Positions 43,079-50,959 of a DNA stretch of 64,000 bases are shown one piece after another. Position 1 is the first letter of the stretch. Each line of letters opens with the position of its first letter. The stretch is from the NCBI GenBank assembly GCA_964370395.1, contig CAYJIZ010000010.1, positions 1-64,000 of the forward strand, given 5' to 3'. The stretch is from JBGUVL01 sp964370395 (lineage in GTDB: Bacteria > Bacillota_I > Bacilli_A > Erysipelotrichales > Erysipelotrichaceae). Position numbers and translations under genes: made by a program. The notes below the pieces were generated by a model. The model made no database searches, was not told the DNA's origin, and saw nothing but the letters and a program-made list of their open reading frames with translations.

Positions 43079-43877
43079 GACATTAACAAAAAAAGACATA
43101 ACGAAAGTATTCTGGCGTTCCTTTGGAATGGAATGGGACTGGAACTACGAAAGACAACAAAACATGGCATACTGTTACAGTATGATTCCTGTGATTGAAA
43201 AATTATATGATACACAAGAAGAACGTGCAGAAGCATTACAAAGACATATGGAATTCTTTAATACTACACCACATATGTCAACGTTAATTTTAGGGATTAG
43301 TGCAGCGATGGAAGAAAGCAATGCAAACGATCCAGAATTTGAAACAGAAAGTATTAACGGTGTAAAAATTTCATTGATGGGGCCATTGGCTGGAGTAGGA
43401 GATTCCTTCATTTGGGGAACACTACGTATTATCGCAACAGGAGTTGGGGTATCATTAGCATCAAAAGGAAACATTTTAGGACCAATCTTATTCTTATTGA
43501 TTTTCAATATTCCAGCACAAGGGTTACGTTACTATTTAATGAACGCTGGATACAAACTAGGGTCTTCATTCTTAACAAAAATCCAACAAAGTGGATTAAT
43601 GGAAACATTAACGTATGGAGCATCTATTTTAGGACTTACTGTAATTGGAGCAATGACAGCTGAAAATGTCGGTATTAACATTCCAATTGCAATTGGTGAA
43701 GGAGAAGCAGCAACAACAATTGGAGAAATTTGCAACAACATCATGCCAGGCTTATTACCATTCGCATTTACGATGTTTATGTACTTTTTAATTAAGAAGA
43801 ACGTAAAAACAACGTACTTGTTGGTGTTGTGTGCAATCATTGGTCTAGCAGGATCATTCTTTGGTATTTTAGGTTAA
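43065..43877 (+). CDS. PTS mannose-family EIID component
   Basis: EIID is the second membrane subunit of the mannose-family permease. The 270-residue protein begins with a cytoplasmic part (TKKDITKVFWRSFGMEWDWN), has ISLMGPLAGVGDSFIWGTLR and GLRYYLMNAGYKLG, and ends in hydrophobic helices, matching EIID. It overlaps EIIC. The next genes encode two SIS-domain enzymes, so the imported, phosphorylated sugar derivative is probably their substrate. Confidence 0.95.
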   Translation: MTTSKTLTKKDITKVFWRSFGMEWDWNYERQQNMAYCYSMIPVIEKLYDTQEERAEALQRHMEFFNTTPHMSTLILGISAAMEESNANDPEFETESINGVKISLMGPLAGVGDSFIWGTLRIIATGVGVSLASKGNILGPILFLLIFNIPAQGLRYYLMNAGYKLGSSFLTKIQQSGLMETLTYGASILGLTVIGAMTAENVGINIPIAIGEGEAATTIGEICNNIMPGLLPFAFTMFMYFLIKKNVKTTYLLVLCAIIGLAGSFFGILG

Positions 43878-43904
43878 ACAACAAAATAGACGATGGAGGA
43901 AGAG

Positions 43905-44900
43905 ATGTTAAAATTTAATGAACAAGCACAAATTGATAGTGTTACAGGAGCGTTACAATTACGATACGAAATTAATAAAATCGTAGACGCGTTATGCGAA
44001 AAAGGGTATGACAACATTTGTTGGTTAGGAATTGGAGGAACTTGGGCAAGTGGTATGCAAGCAACAGTGCATATGAAAGAGTTCTCTGCCATTGAAACAT
44101 GGGCAGAAAATGCAGCAGAATACTTAACGACAGGAAACAAGAGAATCAACGAAAAAACGGTTGTGATTACTTCTTCTGTTACAGGAAATACAATTGAAGT
44201 AGTAAAAGCCGTAGAAAAAGCAAAAGCAGCAAATGCAACAATCATCGGTTTTATCGATGTCGCAAGTGCTGACTTAGCAAAAATGGTAGACTATTGCATT
44301 ACCTACCCTGTGAATGAACAATTAAAGTTTTTCATGGTAGCAGATCGTTTTATGCAAAACAACAATGAATTTCCTTTCTATGAAGATATGTATGCGCAAT
44401 TTGATGCACATCTAGGAAAAGCATTGGTTGAAGTAGAAAAGAAAGCAGATGCCTTTGCGCAACAATTCGCGAAACAACATTGTGATGATGAAATGCATTA
44501 CTTTGTAGGAACAGGAAACCAATGGGGTGCAACGTATTCGTATGCGATGTGTTATTGGGAAGAACAATTATGGATTAAAACAAAATCAATTACTTCTGGA
44601 GAATTCTTCCATGGAATGTTTGAAATTGTCACAAAACATACACCAGTTACTGTTTATGTAGGAGAAGATTCACAACGTTCATTATCAGAAAGAGTAGCTA
44701 ACTTTATTCCTCGTATTTGTGAAAACTATACTATTATTGATTCAAAAGATTATGCATTAGAAGGAATTAGCGAACAGTACAGAGGACACATTTCGCACCA
44801 TGTTATGCATGCAGTAAACAACCGTATTGATGCTTATATGGAAAAAGAAACGCGTCATCCAATGGAAATTCGTCGTTATTATCGTAAATTAGAATACTAG
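43905..44900 (+). CDS. SIS-domain sugar-phosphate deglycase/isomerase, FrlB/GfrF-like
   Basis: The 331-residue protein has two SIS domains. The first has NICWLGIGGTWASGMQATVH and VVITSSVTGNTIEVVKAVEK; the second has HYFVGTGNQWGATYSYAMCY with KSITSGEFFHGMFEIV. Position after a mannose-family PTS and next to a second SIS gene matches the gfr operon, where GfrE and GfrF split glucoselysine- and fructoselysine-6-phosphate into hexose phosphate and lysine. The layout resembles FrlB-type deglycases. The exact Amadori substrate is an inference. GGAGG at 43895 supports the start at 43905; an in-frame ATG at 43893 overlaps that site. Confidence 0.82.
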   Translation: MLKFNEQAQIDSVTGALQLRYEINKIVDALCEKGYDNICWLGIGGTWASGMQATVHMKEFSAIETWAENAAEYLTTGNKRINEKTVVITSSVTGNTIEVVKAVEKAKAANATIIGFIDVASADLAKMVDYCITYPVNEQLKFFMVADRFMQNNNEFPFYEDMYAQFDAHLGKALVEVEKKADAFAQQFAKQHCDDEMHYFVGTGNQWGATYSYAMCYWEEQLWIKTKSITSGEFFHGMFEIVTKHTPVTVYVGEDSQRSLSERVANFIPRICENYTIIDSKDYALEGISEQYRGHISHHVMHAVNNRIDAYMEKETRHPMEIRRYYRKLEY

Positions 44901-44905
44901 AAAAC

Positions 44906-44927
44906 AAAGAGATGCGCGCATCTCTTT
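44906..44927. repeat. 22-bp perfect palindrome between the two SIS genes
   Basis: AAAGAGATGCG followed directly by its reverse complement CGCATCTCTTT. In RNA it forms a strong hairpin but no T run follows. It may stabilise or partly attenuate the operon message between the two deglycase genes. Confidence 0.8.
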
Positions 44928-44950
44928 ACTTCTAGGGGAAGGAAATACGT

Positions 44951-46030
44951 ATGGAAAAATATACAATGTTAGATTATATCAAACAAGCACCTAGTACTTG
45001 TCGTGCTAATATTGAAAACTACGAAACATTAGTTGCACCATTGTTGGCACAAGTAAAAGACAAGAAAATTCGTGCGATTTGGTTGATCGCTTCTGGTTCC
45101 AGTTTTAATAGTTGCCATTGTGCGCGTGCCTTTATGCGAACGTTGTTACAATGTGAAATTAAAATTGTGACACCATTTACTTTTGTCCATTATGAAAACG
45201 AAGTCCAAGAAGATGACTTGGCTTTTGTTATCACACAAAGTGGATTAAGTACCAATGCGATTGAAGCGATTCAAAAATTAAAAGCGATGAATCATTATGC
45301 GATTTGTTTAAGTGGAAATGTGAATAGTGACGTGAAAGATTATGCGGATTTGGTAATCGATTATGGTGTTGGTGAAGAATTGGTAGGGTATGTTACTAAG
45401 GGAGTAACAACGCTATGCTTGTTCCTTATGTTGTTTGCGATTGCTTACAGCAAGCAAACAACATGGTTAGCACAATTAAACAAAGCGATTTCTTTAAACG
45501 AAGAAATGATTGATAAAGCGATTGCTTTTGTAAAAGAACATTATAAGAACTTCAGCAGTATGAATCACATTTACTTTTGTGGAGCAGGCAGCAATTATGG
45601 TACCGCATTAGAAGGTTCTTTAAAAGCAGGAGAAACCATTCATATTCCAAGTTGTTTTTATGAAATAGAAGAATACATTCACGGACCTAACTTACAACTT
45701 ACACCGAACTATAATATTATTATCATTGATGGGAATGATGAAGCGAGTGAGCGAGTGAAGCAAGTGTATTTAGCAAGCAGAGAAGTAAGTGAGAAAACAT
45801 ACTTACTAAGCAATCAAGACGGCTTTAAAGATGATAAAAATGTGTTGTCTTTATCAAGTAGTGTAGCGAGTGAATTGGCACCACTGATGTATTTGCCGTT
45901 TGTTCAAATCTTAAGTCATATAATTAGCCATGACTTAAATTCTTCAAAGCAACATCCGTTGCTTAAAAACTTTAAAAAGATAGCAAGCGCAAAAACAGAA
46001 AACTTCGTCAACTATGATGGTGACGATTAA
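44951..46030 (+). CDS. SIS-domain sugar-phosphate deglycase, GfrE/GlmS-like
   Basis: The 359-residue protein has the double-SIS arrangement of the GlmS isomerase half without the glutaminase domain: IWLIASGSSFNSCHCARAFM and VITQSGLSTNAIEAIQKLK, then YFCGAGSNYGTALEGSLKAG, ETIHIPSCFYEIEEYIHGPN and SNQDGFKDDKNV. The segment EYIHGPN resembles the E-x-x-HGP motif of sugar-phosphate SIS enzymes. As the last gene after PTS EIIABCD and a FrlB-like enzyme it corresponds in position to GfrE/GfrF. It probably releases lysine and glucose-6-phosphate from an imported Amadori product. Confidence 0.82.
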   Translation: MEKYTMLDYIKQAPSTCRANIENYETLVAPLLAQVKDKKIRAIWLIASGSSFNSCHCARAFMRTLLQCEIKIVTPFTFVHYENEVQEDDLAFVITQSGLSTNAIEAIQKLKAMNHYAICLSGNVNSDVKDYADLVIDYGVGEELVGYVTKGVTTLCLFLMLFAIAYSKQTTWLAQLNKAISLNEEMIDKAIAFVKEHYKNFSSMNHIYFCGAGSNYGTALEGSLKAGETIHIPSCFYEIEEYIHGPNLQLTPNYNIIIIDGNDEASERVKQVYLASREVSEKTYLLSNQDGFKDDKNVLSLSSSVASELAPLMYLPFVQILSHIISHDLNSSKQHPLLKNFKKIASAKTENFVNYDGDD

Positions 46031-46037
46031 AACGAAT

Positions 46038-46070
46038 AAAAATGTCGATAAAGTTATCGACATTTTTTTG
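46038..46070 (+). terminator. Rho-independent terminator of the PTS-deglycase operon
   Basis: AAAAATGTCGATAA, a 2-base centre, TTATCGACATTTTT and more T. Its symmetry may also serve the converging minus-strand gene. Confidence 0.88.
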
Positions 46071-46080
46071 TTTAGTTATG

Positions 46081-47103
46081 TTATGTGTGACGTTTTTTCA
46101 TCTTCACTCTTAAAAATACCAATCCACCAATCAAAACGGAAACATAATAAGTAGAAGCACGCCATAAGATCATAATCGCACTTGCATTTACTTTTTGAAA
46201 TACCACAGCAAACAAGATAACAAATGCGGTTTCGGTCCAACCTGTATCACCAGGTAGTGGCGTTAATGCGTTTAACATATGGATAAAACAAGCCAGTAAC
46301 ACAGTGATAAAGTAATCCTGTAGAGGCAAAGGTAAACCTAAACACAACCCAGCGACAAAAGGAATACTGTAATAGATGACTTGTCGTACTACGTTAAGCA
46401 ATACACCCTTTACGATCAGTTTATGATCTTTTTTTAATAAGTTGATTTCTTTTGCGAAATACAACACCTGTGCATCTAATTTCTTTAAGGTGAGTTCTTT
46501 GTTTTTTACGACACGAATATGGGCTAACAAGACAACAAGCCAAGAACTCAGTTTTGCATATAGTTTGGGAAACAAAGACATGGTTAAAAGAAAAAAGATG
46601 ACAGATGTGTTAATCGCAAGCCCAAGCAAAATTAACCACACGAAAGTGGGAAAAGTAGCAAAGGCATAAGAAAGATTTGTTAAAATTAAAATACTGGCAA
46701 ACACCACAACGACACTTTGGTATAGGAAGAAGTCTTTCCATAATATACTTGCGATGTTACTGTATGAAATACCTAGCTTTCGAAAGGCATAGGTTTGCGC
46801 AACTTGCCCTCCACCTAATGGGGTAACACCATTAAAGAAAGCAGCAACATACGCATTTTCAACACCATCAGCAATACGTATGTTCTTATCGTATCGTCTT
46901 GCAGTGTAACTAAGTAAGTAGCCTTGTAGTAAGTAATAGGATATCCCCATTAAGACAAGAAGTATCACATAAGGGAAAGATGCTTTCAATAGCAAATTTA
47001 AAATCGCATGAACATTGTCTTTTAAAGCAAACCAAAAAGCAAAAGTGATTAATCCTAACAGTAAAACAATTTGTAATATATTTTTTAAAAGTGTATTTTT
47101 CAT
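46081..47103 (-). CDS. Flippase-like integral membrane protein (UPF0104/LPG synthase TM type)
   Basis: From ATG 47103 the product has 340 residues and about eight hydrophobic segments. Motifs typical of the UPF0104/AglD-like flippase domain are present: VENAYVAAFFNGVTPLGGGQ with AQTYAFRKLGISYSN, and ALTPLPGDTGWTETAFVILF near the end. The soluble C-terminal part of MprF is absent. Members are thought to move lipids across the membrane. An open frame back to 47193 overlaps its promoter and is rejected. It lies directly downstream of a bacteriocin-type ABC pair, though a separate promoter suggests separate control. Confidence 0.8.
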   Translation of the reverse strand: MKNTLLKNILQIVLLLGLITFAFWFALKDNVHAILNLLLKASFPYVILLVLMGISYYLLQGYLLSYTARRYDKNIRIADGVENAYVAAFFNGVTPLGGGQVAQTYAFRKLGISYSNIASILWKDFFLYQSVVVVFASILILTNLSYAFATFPTFVWLILLGLAINTSVIFFLLTMSLFPKLYAKLSSWLVVLLAHIRVVKNKELTLKKLDAQVLYFAKEINLLKKDHKLIVKGVLLNVVRQVIYYSIPFVAGLCLGLPLPLQDYFITVLLACFIHMLNALTPLPGDTGWTETAFVILFAVVFQKVNASAIMILWRASTYYVSVLIGGLVFLRVKMKKRHT

Positions 47104-47139
47104 TTGCTTATCTCTCAATTGTACCTTTAATATTGCTTC

Positions 47140-47168
47140 ATTATATCGAATAGAAGCAATAGAAACAA
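47140..47168 (-). promoter_or_regulatory. Promoter of the flippase-like gene
   Basis: On the minus strand: TTGTTT (47168-47163), a 17-base spacer and TATAAT (47145-47140). Confidence 0.65.
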
Positions 47169-47196
47169 TTAAGATACTTGAATAAATAAGCAATCT

Positions 47197-47847
47197 TTAA
47201 AACGTGTTTTTATTGTTTTCTAAAGCGATGATGCGATCGGCAATCGCAGCTACTTCGCTGTCGTGTGTCACGACCAAAATCGTTTTTCCCATTGCCTTTA
47301 ATCGCAATAGCAAAGAAATTACCATCTGTTTATTGTGAGGATCCAAACTACCTGTTGGTTCATCCGCTAACACGATACGACAAGGTTTCAACATAAGGCG
47401 AGCAATTGCAATTCTTTGTTGCTCTCCACCAGAGCATTTGAATACTTTTTTATCCTCAAATCCTTTGAGACCAACATCTTCTAATGCTTGTTTAATCAAT
47501 GTTTTCTTATCTTTCGTTTTCGTGTACTGTAAAGCAACCTTTAAATTTTCATAAACACTCATATCATCAACAAGTGCAAAATTTTGAAAAAGGTAACCCA
47601 CTTCATTTCGTAATAGTTGTTCCGCTTTGCGTGAATAAGGTTTTACGTTTTCAATATCGAAATAGCGAATTGTTCCACGATCTGCTTTTTCCAAAACACC
47701 GATAATATTTAATAACGTACTTTTTCCACATCCACTTTCACCAACAAAACAAATGAATTCATTGTCTTTAATCGTCACACTAAAATCTTGTAAGACGATG
47801 TTATCACCAAATGATTTTGTAATATTTTTTATTTCTAATGCATTCAT
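47197..47847 (-). CDS. ABC transporter ATPase, bacteriocin-export/immunity type
   Basis: The 216-residue ATPase has Walker A GESGCGKST, VGYLFQNFALVDDMSVYEN, signature CSGGEQQRIAIARLML, Walker B IVLADEPTGSLD and the switch VVTHD. The sequence style and the partner gene match the ATPase of the lactococcin-972-type ABC pairs. It is 12 bases downstream of the large membrane protein and clearly forms one unit with it. The cargo, or the agent resisted, is unknown because no intact bacteriocin precursor was found nearby. Confidence 0.88.
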   Translation of the reverse strand: MNALEIKNITKSFGDNIVLQDFSVTIKDNEFICFVGESGCGKSTLLNIIGVLEKADRGTIRYFDIENVKPYSRKAEQLLRNEVGYLFQNFALVDDMSVYENLKVALQYTKTKDKKTLIKQALEDVGLKGFEDKKVFKCSGGEQQRIAIARLMLKPCRIVLADEPTGSLDPHNKQMVISLLLRLKAMGKTILVVTHDSEVAAIADRIIALENNKNTF

Positions 47848-47859
47848 AACGTCACCTCT

Positions 47860-49974
47860 CTATTTCAGTGAAGCCAATGCTTCACGTTTTTCAAACTGGC
47901 GTATTTGCCATAATTCAAAAATGATTTCTATGCTACTAAAGAATGCGATATACGAAACAATTGCAATAGGGTTAATTTGGAATATCGCAAAACATAAAAT
48001 TCCAGCGATAATATAAGCACATAAATTAATCGCATAAATTTCATAATAGCGTCTAAGATAAGAATAGCCATTTAAGTATTTCACCATGATGTTTTTACGA
48101 TACACATCAAGATAGACATAAATATTTTGATAAACAAAGGCTAGGTAAACAATCAAATAACCAATAAGTAGAAATGCCATAGTAACTAACGTGTTAAATT
48201 GTTGGTTGTACTCCAGTGTAATGGCTGGATAGATACTATTAAATGTTACATTATCTCCATAACCGATGTTAGCTAACTCTTCGTAAACACCTTTTAAATC
48301 AGTTGTATCAATATAGGTTGTTGAACTATTAAAGTTCGAATCGTATTCATCAACAATACAAACAATTGGATTTTGTAAGTATGGTTTATAAGGAATTTCT
48401 GAAATTAAAATCGGTGTAAATTCCTTTTTGAAATTTTGGATGTCGATCACTTCTTTTGTTTCATAGCGCGCTGCATATTCTTCAACTATCGCATCTTTTT
48501 TATACTGTTTAGGAACCAATAAAACATTGCTTAAATCCTCTAGTTTCAGCAAATCCCCATTCTCTTTGTAGATGTTTCCATAACGCTTCAGATATTCTTT
48601 ATTCACAGAAACAACAGGAGGTATTTTCATTGTTAAGTCATACAGTTCAATCCCTTCGTTGTTTTCAAGATACCATTGCATAAAGTTAAATGTGATCGCA
48701 TTATGATTTTCACTTAAGTATGTACTCACTGCCATTCTCTTTTCTTCCATATTGAAATCAGTTAGATTGTCCATACTATTCATGACATCATAAGAGTATC
48801 TGTTTTCACTTTGTTTGCTTAGTTTTTGTAATGCAAGTGTTCGCTGCAATTGAGTATACGCATCAGGAACAAGTTGTACAAACGGAGCAATTAATACAAT
48901 ACTCATTACTAATTTGATTATGATATTTGCATAAATCGTAAAACGATTAATTTTATTTTGCTTTAGTTCATGAAAATTGCGATACAGTGTTAAGTAACAA
49001 TACACAATAAGAAGAAGTAAAATTAAGATAATCGCAAAACCGATAATGGATAAGATAATCGTTTGGTACAGATCTCTTGTGACAAGTCGATAAGGACCAG
49101 CAATACTATATAATAAAAGTAATTGTGTTAGGGAATAAGCGATAATTATTTTGCTTATGAATGGTAAAAAAACATGAAATAAAATACGTAACTTACTAAT
49201 TCCATGCAACCTAGAGATAGCTACCATTTTTTTGTTTTTGACGATATTAACCATTAACAGTAACGATAGTGTAACCAAAGCAAGAATCAAACATATGATA
49301 AGGATACCATTTGAATCGTATTGAATTCCTTTTGCTTCTCTGACATTAATAATATCGTAATCAAATTGTACATCGTTTACATCATTAATGTATTTTTCTA
49401 AAGGTGTATTTTCAATTCGACTTGTGAATTGCTGTGCTGTAAAATTCGATATCACCATACCCGTTGGGGATAGCCCTTTTTTCATTTGGTATAAAGGATG
49501 CAATTCCATTTGATACACTTCTGTATGACGGTAATACATTGGATTTAATAAATCGATTGTAATTTTATTTTTCTTAGGAACGTTTGTTAAACTATAATAT
49601 CGTTTTTCATTAGGATTTGAAAAATCAATTCTCTCATTATCTACGGTATAAAATTGATTTTTATATAAATCCTTTTTGCTGTACACAAAATCAATAGATC
49701 GACTTTGTGCATCCCCCATAGAACCTAAACTTCCAGTTGCAAAATGGTCTCCACTTTCTAAAATTTGTAGCAGTGTAGCAATGGCTTCTTCATCTTCACC
49801 TAAGGAAGCTTTGAGTGATAAATTTATGGATGGACTGTTTTTGTATTCACTATTATTAAATGGTTTATTAGCGTCTTGGCTATTTCTATAATTGGCATCT
49901 CCTTGCGCGAAAAAACAAGTAAAAAAGTAAAGCGAAGCTAATAAACAAGTGAAAAGTAAAGTTAGTTTTTTCAT
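47860..49974 (-). CDS. Bacteriocin-associated integral membrane protein (DUF1430-like)
   Basis: The 704-residue protein starts with a signal-like helix (LTLLFTCLLASLYFFTCFFA). A large external region follows, then several hydrophobic segments beginning near residue 222 (ILIICLILALVTLSLLLMV) with MVAISRLHGISKLRILFHVF. A second external part (about 370-580) and a C-terminal block of four helices (MAFLLIGYLIVYLAFVYQNI, then VKYLNGYSYLRRYYEIYAIN) follow. This layout, with an ATPase directly downstream, fits the bacteriocin-associated seven-helix membrane proteins of lactococcin-972-type loci. No strong ribosome binding site is seen beyond a weak AGGAG-like AGATAGGAG. Confidence 0.78.
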   Translation of the reverse strand: MKKLTLLFTCLLASLYFFTCFFAQGDANYRNSQDANKPFNNSEYKNSPSINLSLKASLGEDEEAIATLLQILESGDHFATGSLGSMGDAQSRSIDFVYSKKDLYKNQFYTVDNERIDFSNPNEKRYYSLTNVPKKNKITIDLLNPMYYRHTEVYQMELHPLYQMKKGLSPTGMVISNFTAQQFTSRIENTPLEKYINDVNDVQFDYDIINVREAKGIQYDSNGILIICLILALVTLSLLLMVNIVKNKKMVAISRLHGISKLRILFHVFLPFISKIIIAYSLTQLLLLYSIAGPYRLVTRDLYQTIILSIIGFAIILILLLLIVYCYLTLYRNFHELKQNKINRFTIYANIIIKLVMSIVLIAPFVQLVPDAYTQLQRTLALQKLSKQSENRYSYDVMNSMDNLTDFNMEEKRMAVSTYLSENHNAITFNFMQWYLENNEGIELYDLTMKIPPVVSVNKEYLKRYGNIYKENGDLLKLEDLSNVLLVPKQYKKDAIVEEYAARYETKEVIDIQNFKKEFTPILISEIPYKPYLQNPIVCIVDEYDSNFNSSTTYIDTTDLKGVYEELANIGYGDNVTFNSIYPAITLEYNQQFNTLVTMAFLLIGYLIVYLAFVYQNIYVYLDVYRKNIMVKYLNGYSYLRRYYEIYAINLCAYIIAGILCFAIFQINPIAIVSYIAFFSSIEIIFELWQIRQFEKREALASLK

Positions 49975-50020
49975 AAAATCTCCTATCTGTTTTAAAGTAA
50001 GATCAGTATTACAAAATGCT

Positions 50021-50132
50021 GTTGGAAGAAAAACTTACGTCCACCAAACAAGGCATTGGATTCGATTAGATATTATTGTCGGTATCCTTTTTTTAAGATA
50101 TTACCTAAAGCATAAACTCCTGATAAAAAAGG
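50021..50132 (-). pseudogene. Fragment of a second sulfatase/LTA-synthase-like gene
   Basis: On the minus strand this stretch reads PFLSGVYALGNILKK, then GYRQ, a stop, YLIESNALFGGRKFFFQ. It matches residues of the intact sulfatase gene encoded at 53057-52943 (PFLPGAYALGDILKK, EGYQQEYLIGSNALFGGRK), with one codon missing and Glu changed to a stop. By eye there are about 23 mismatches over 112 aligned bases. No other part of the gene was found around it, so it is a remnant of a diverged paralog. Confidence 0.85.
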
Positions 50133-50155
50133 AGGACCGATTTATTTTGGTCCTC
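50125..50155 (-). terminator. Terminator on the minus strand downstream of the small membrane protein
   Basis: On the minus strand: GAGGACC, a 10-base loop, GGTCCTC, then CTTTTTT-like T tract. It lies at the edge of the sulfatase fragment. Confidence 0.7.
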
Positions 50156-50315
50156 TTTCTCTAAGAAATGTTATAAATCTTTTGCATGTCTAAGTGTAAT
50201 ATTCTGTTTTAAAGTATAGAATTTATGTTATGAATCATTCAACATATTTCTATTGGTTTACTTTGTAAATACTAACGATTTGCTATTTCAAGTTACACTT
50301 AAAACTTCCCTAATA
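50156..50315. other. Non-coding stretch between terminator and small membrane protein
   Basis: No gene seen. It contains a 9-bp inverted pair, TAAGTGTAA at 50191-50199 and TTACACTTA at 50293-50301, about 93 bases apart. This could be a trace of an element end but is short enough to be chance. Confidence 0.3.
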
Positions 50316-50462
50316 TTAAATAAATAATAATACAACTAAAACAATGAACACTATTCCTATTAGGATACGCCCAAGATTAAATGATTTCGCAATTTTGTAG
50401 GTATCAAATTTTTTACCATCACTTGCTAGTTTTTCTACTTTCTTTTTTACATCGTTTTTCAT
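50316..50462 (-). CDS. 48-residue single-pass membrane protein
   Basis: ATG 50462 follows GAGGAGG at six bases, the best ribosome binding site in this stretch, so the upstream in-frame ATG codons are rejected. The product is 48 residues: a charged N-terminal half (MKNDVKKKVEKLASDGKKFD) and a C-terminal hydrophobic helix (GRILIGIVFIVLVVLLFI), so it is probably tail-anchored. It lies upstream of the bacteriocin-type membrane protein and ABC ATPase on the same strand and is followed by a terminator. A role as an immunity or accessory peptide is possible but unsupported by homology I can see. Confidence 0.6.
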   Translation of the reverse strand: MKNDVKKKVEKLASDGKKFDTYKIAKSFNLGRILIGIVFIVLVVLLFI

Positions 50463-50717
50463 TAATATCCTCCTCTTTTTCATTAAATTTAATGAACTTA
50501 TAAAGCGAATCAAATACTCGGATGACATTGATTTCATGAAAATTGTTTAGCTTCTTAATATTTTTAATGAATACTAAATATTTGCATCTATCAATATATT
50601 AAATTACTCTGACTAGTTAATTTAAAGTTATAAAAAGAGTCCATCATCTTGTCAAAGTAGCGTTCAAACAAAATGCTTATTTTTGTCAGTTACAAACACT
50701 CACTATTAATCAAAATT
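50463..50717. other. Non-coding stretch
   Basis: Very A/T-rich, with no credible open frame or clear structure seen. It separates the small membrane protein from the decayed small-protein gene. Confidence 0.4.
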
Positions 50718-50917
50718 TCATTTTAAAATTTGAATATCATAAGGTTCGCCAACTTCTACTCTAACGTCAAAATCATTAGAATTTACACTTCTTCTTTTAC
50801 TAGGAACAGTGAAATACATTTTAGCATTTACTGTGTCACTATATGCTCCAGCAGCGCTTCTCCAAGTGAAAAAGTTTTACAAGAATTTGAAAATGCGAGA
50901 CCAGAGGCTGAGTTTAT
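50718..50917 (-). pseudogene. Decayed small, possibly secreted protein gene
   Basis: The minus strand ending in TGA (50720-50718) is open for 52 codons back to a TAA at 50879-50877, with no start codon before the Met of NAKMYFTV. It reads FFTWRSAAGAYSDTV, NAKMYFTVPSKRRSV, NSNDFDVRVEVGEPYDIQIL. The upstream bases read KINSASGLAFSNSCKTF in another frame behind AAAGGAG (50928-50922), with ATA where a start is expected. A frameshift plus loss of the start would explain this. It may have been the small exported protein of the adjacent ABC locus. I do not see the lactococcin 972 consensus in it. Confidence 0.5.
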
Positions 50918-50937
50918 TTTTCTCCTTTGATTATGTC

Positions 50938-50951
50938 AATAAACGTTTATT
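50938..50951. repeat. 14-bp palindrome upstream of the decayed small gene
   Basis: AATAAACGTTTATT is its own reverse complement. It lies between the regulator stop and the ribosome binding site of the decayed gene and could be an operator. Confidence 0.4.
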
Positions 50952-50959
50952 TAATTTTA

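Noticed and set aside
42265..43840. Open frames antisense to PTS EIIC and EIID
   Set aside because: The plus-strand proteins are clear PTS subunits. The antisense frames have no start signals.
50191..50301. Insertion-sequence ends (TAAGTGTAA and TTACACTTA)
   Set aside because: Arms of nine bases with no transposase remnant and no target duplication seen. Chance is likely in A/T-rich DNA.
50718..50917. Lactococcin 972-type bacteriocin precursor
   Set aside because: Position fits, but the translated residues lack the family pattern as I know it and the gene has no start. It is described only as a decayed small gene.
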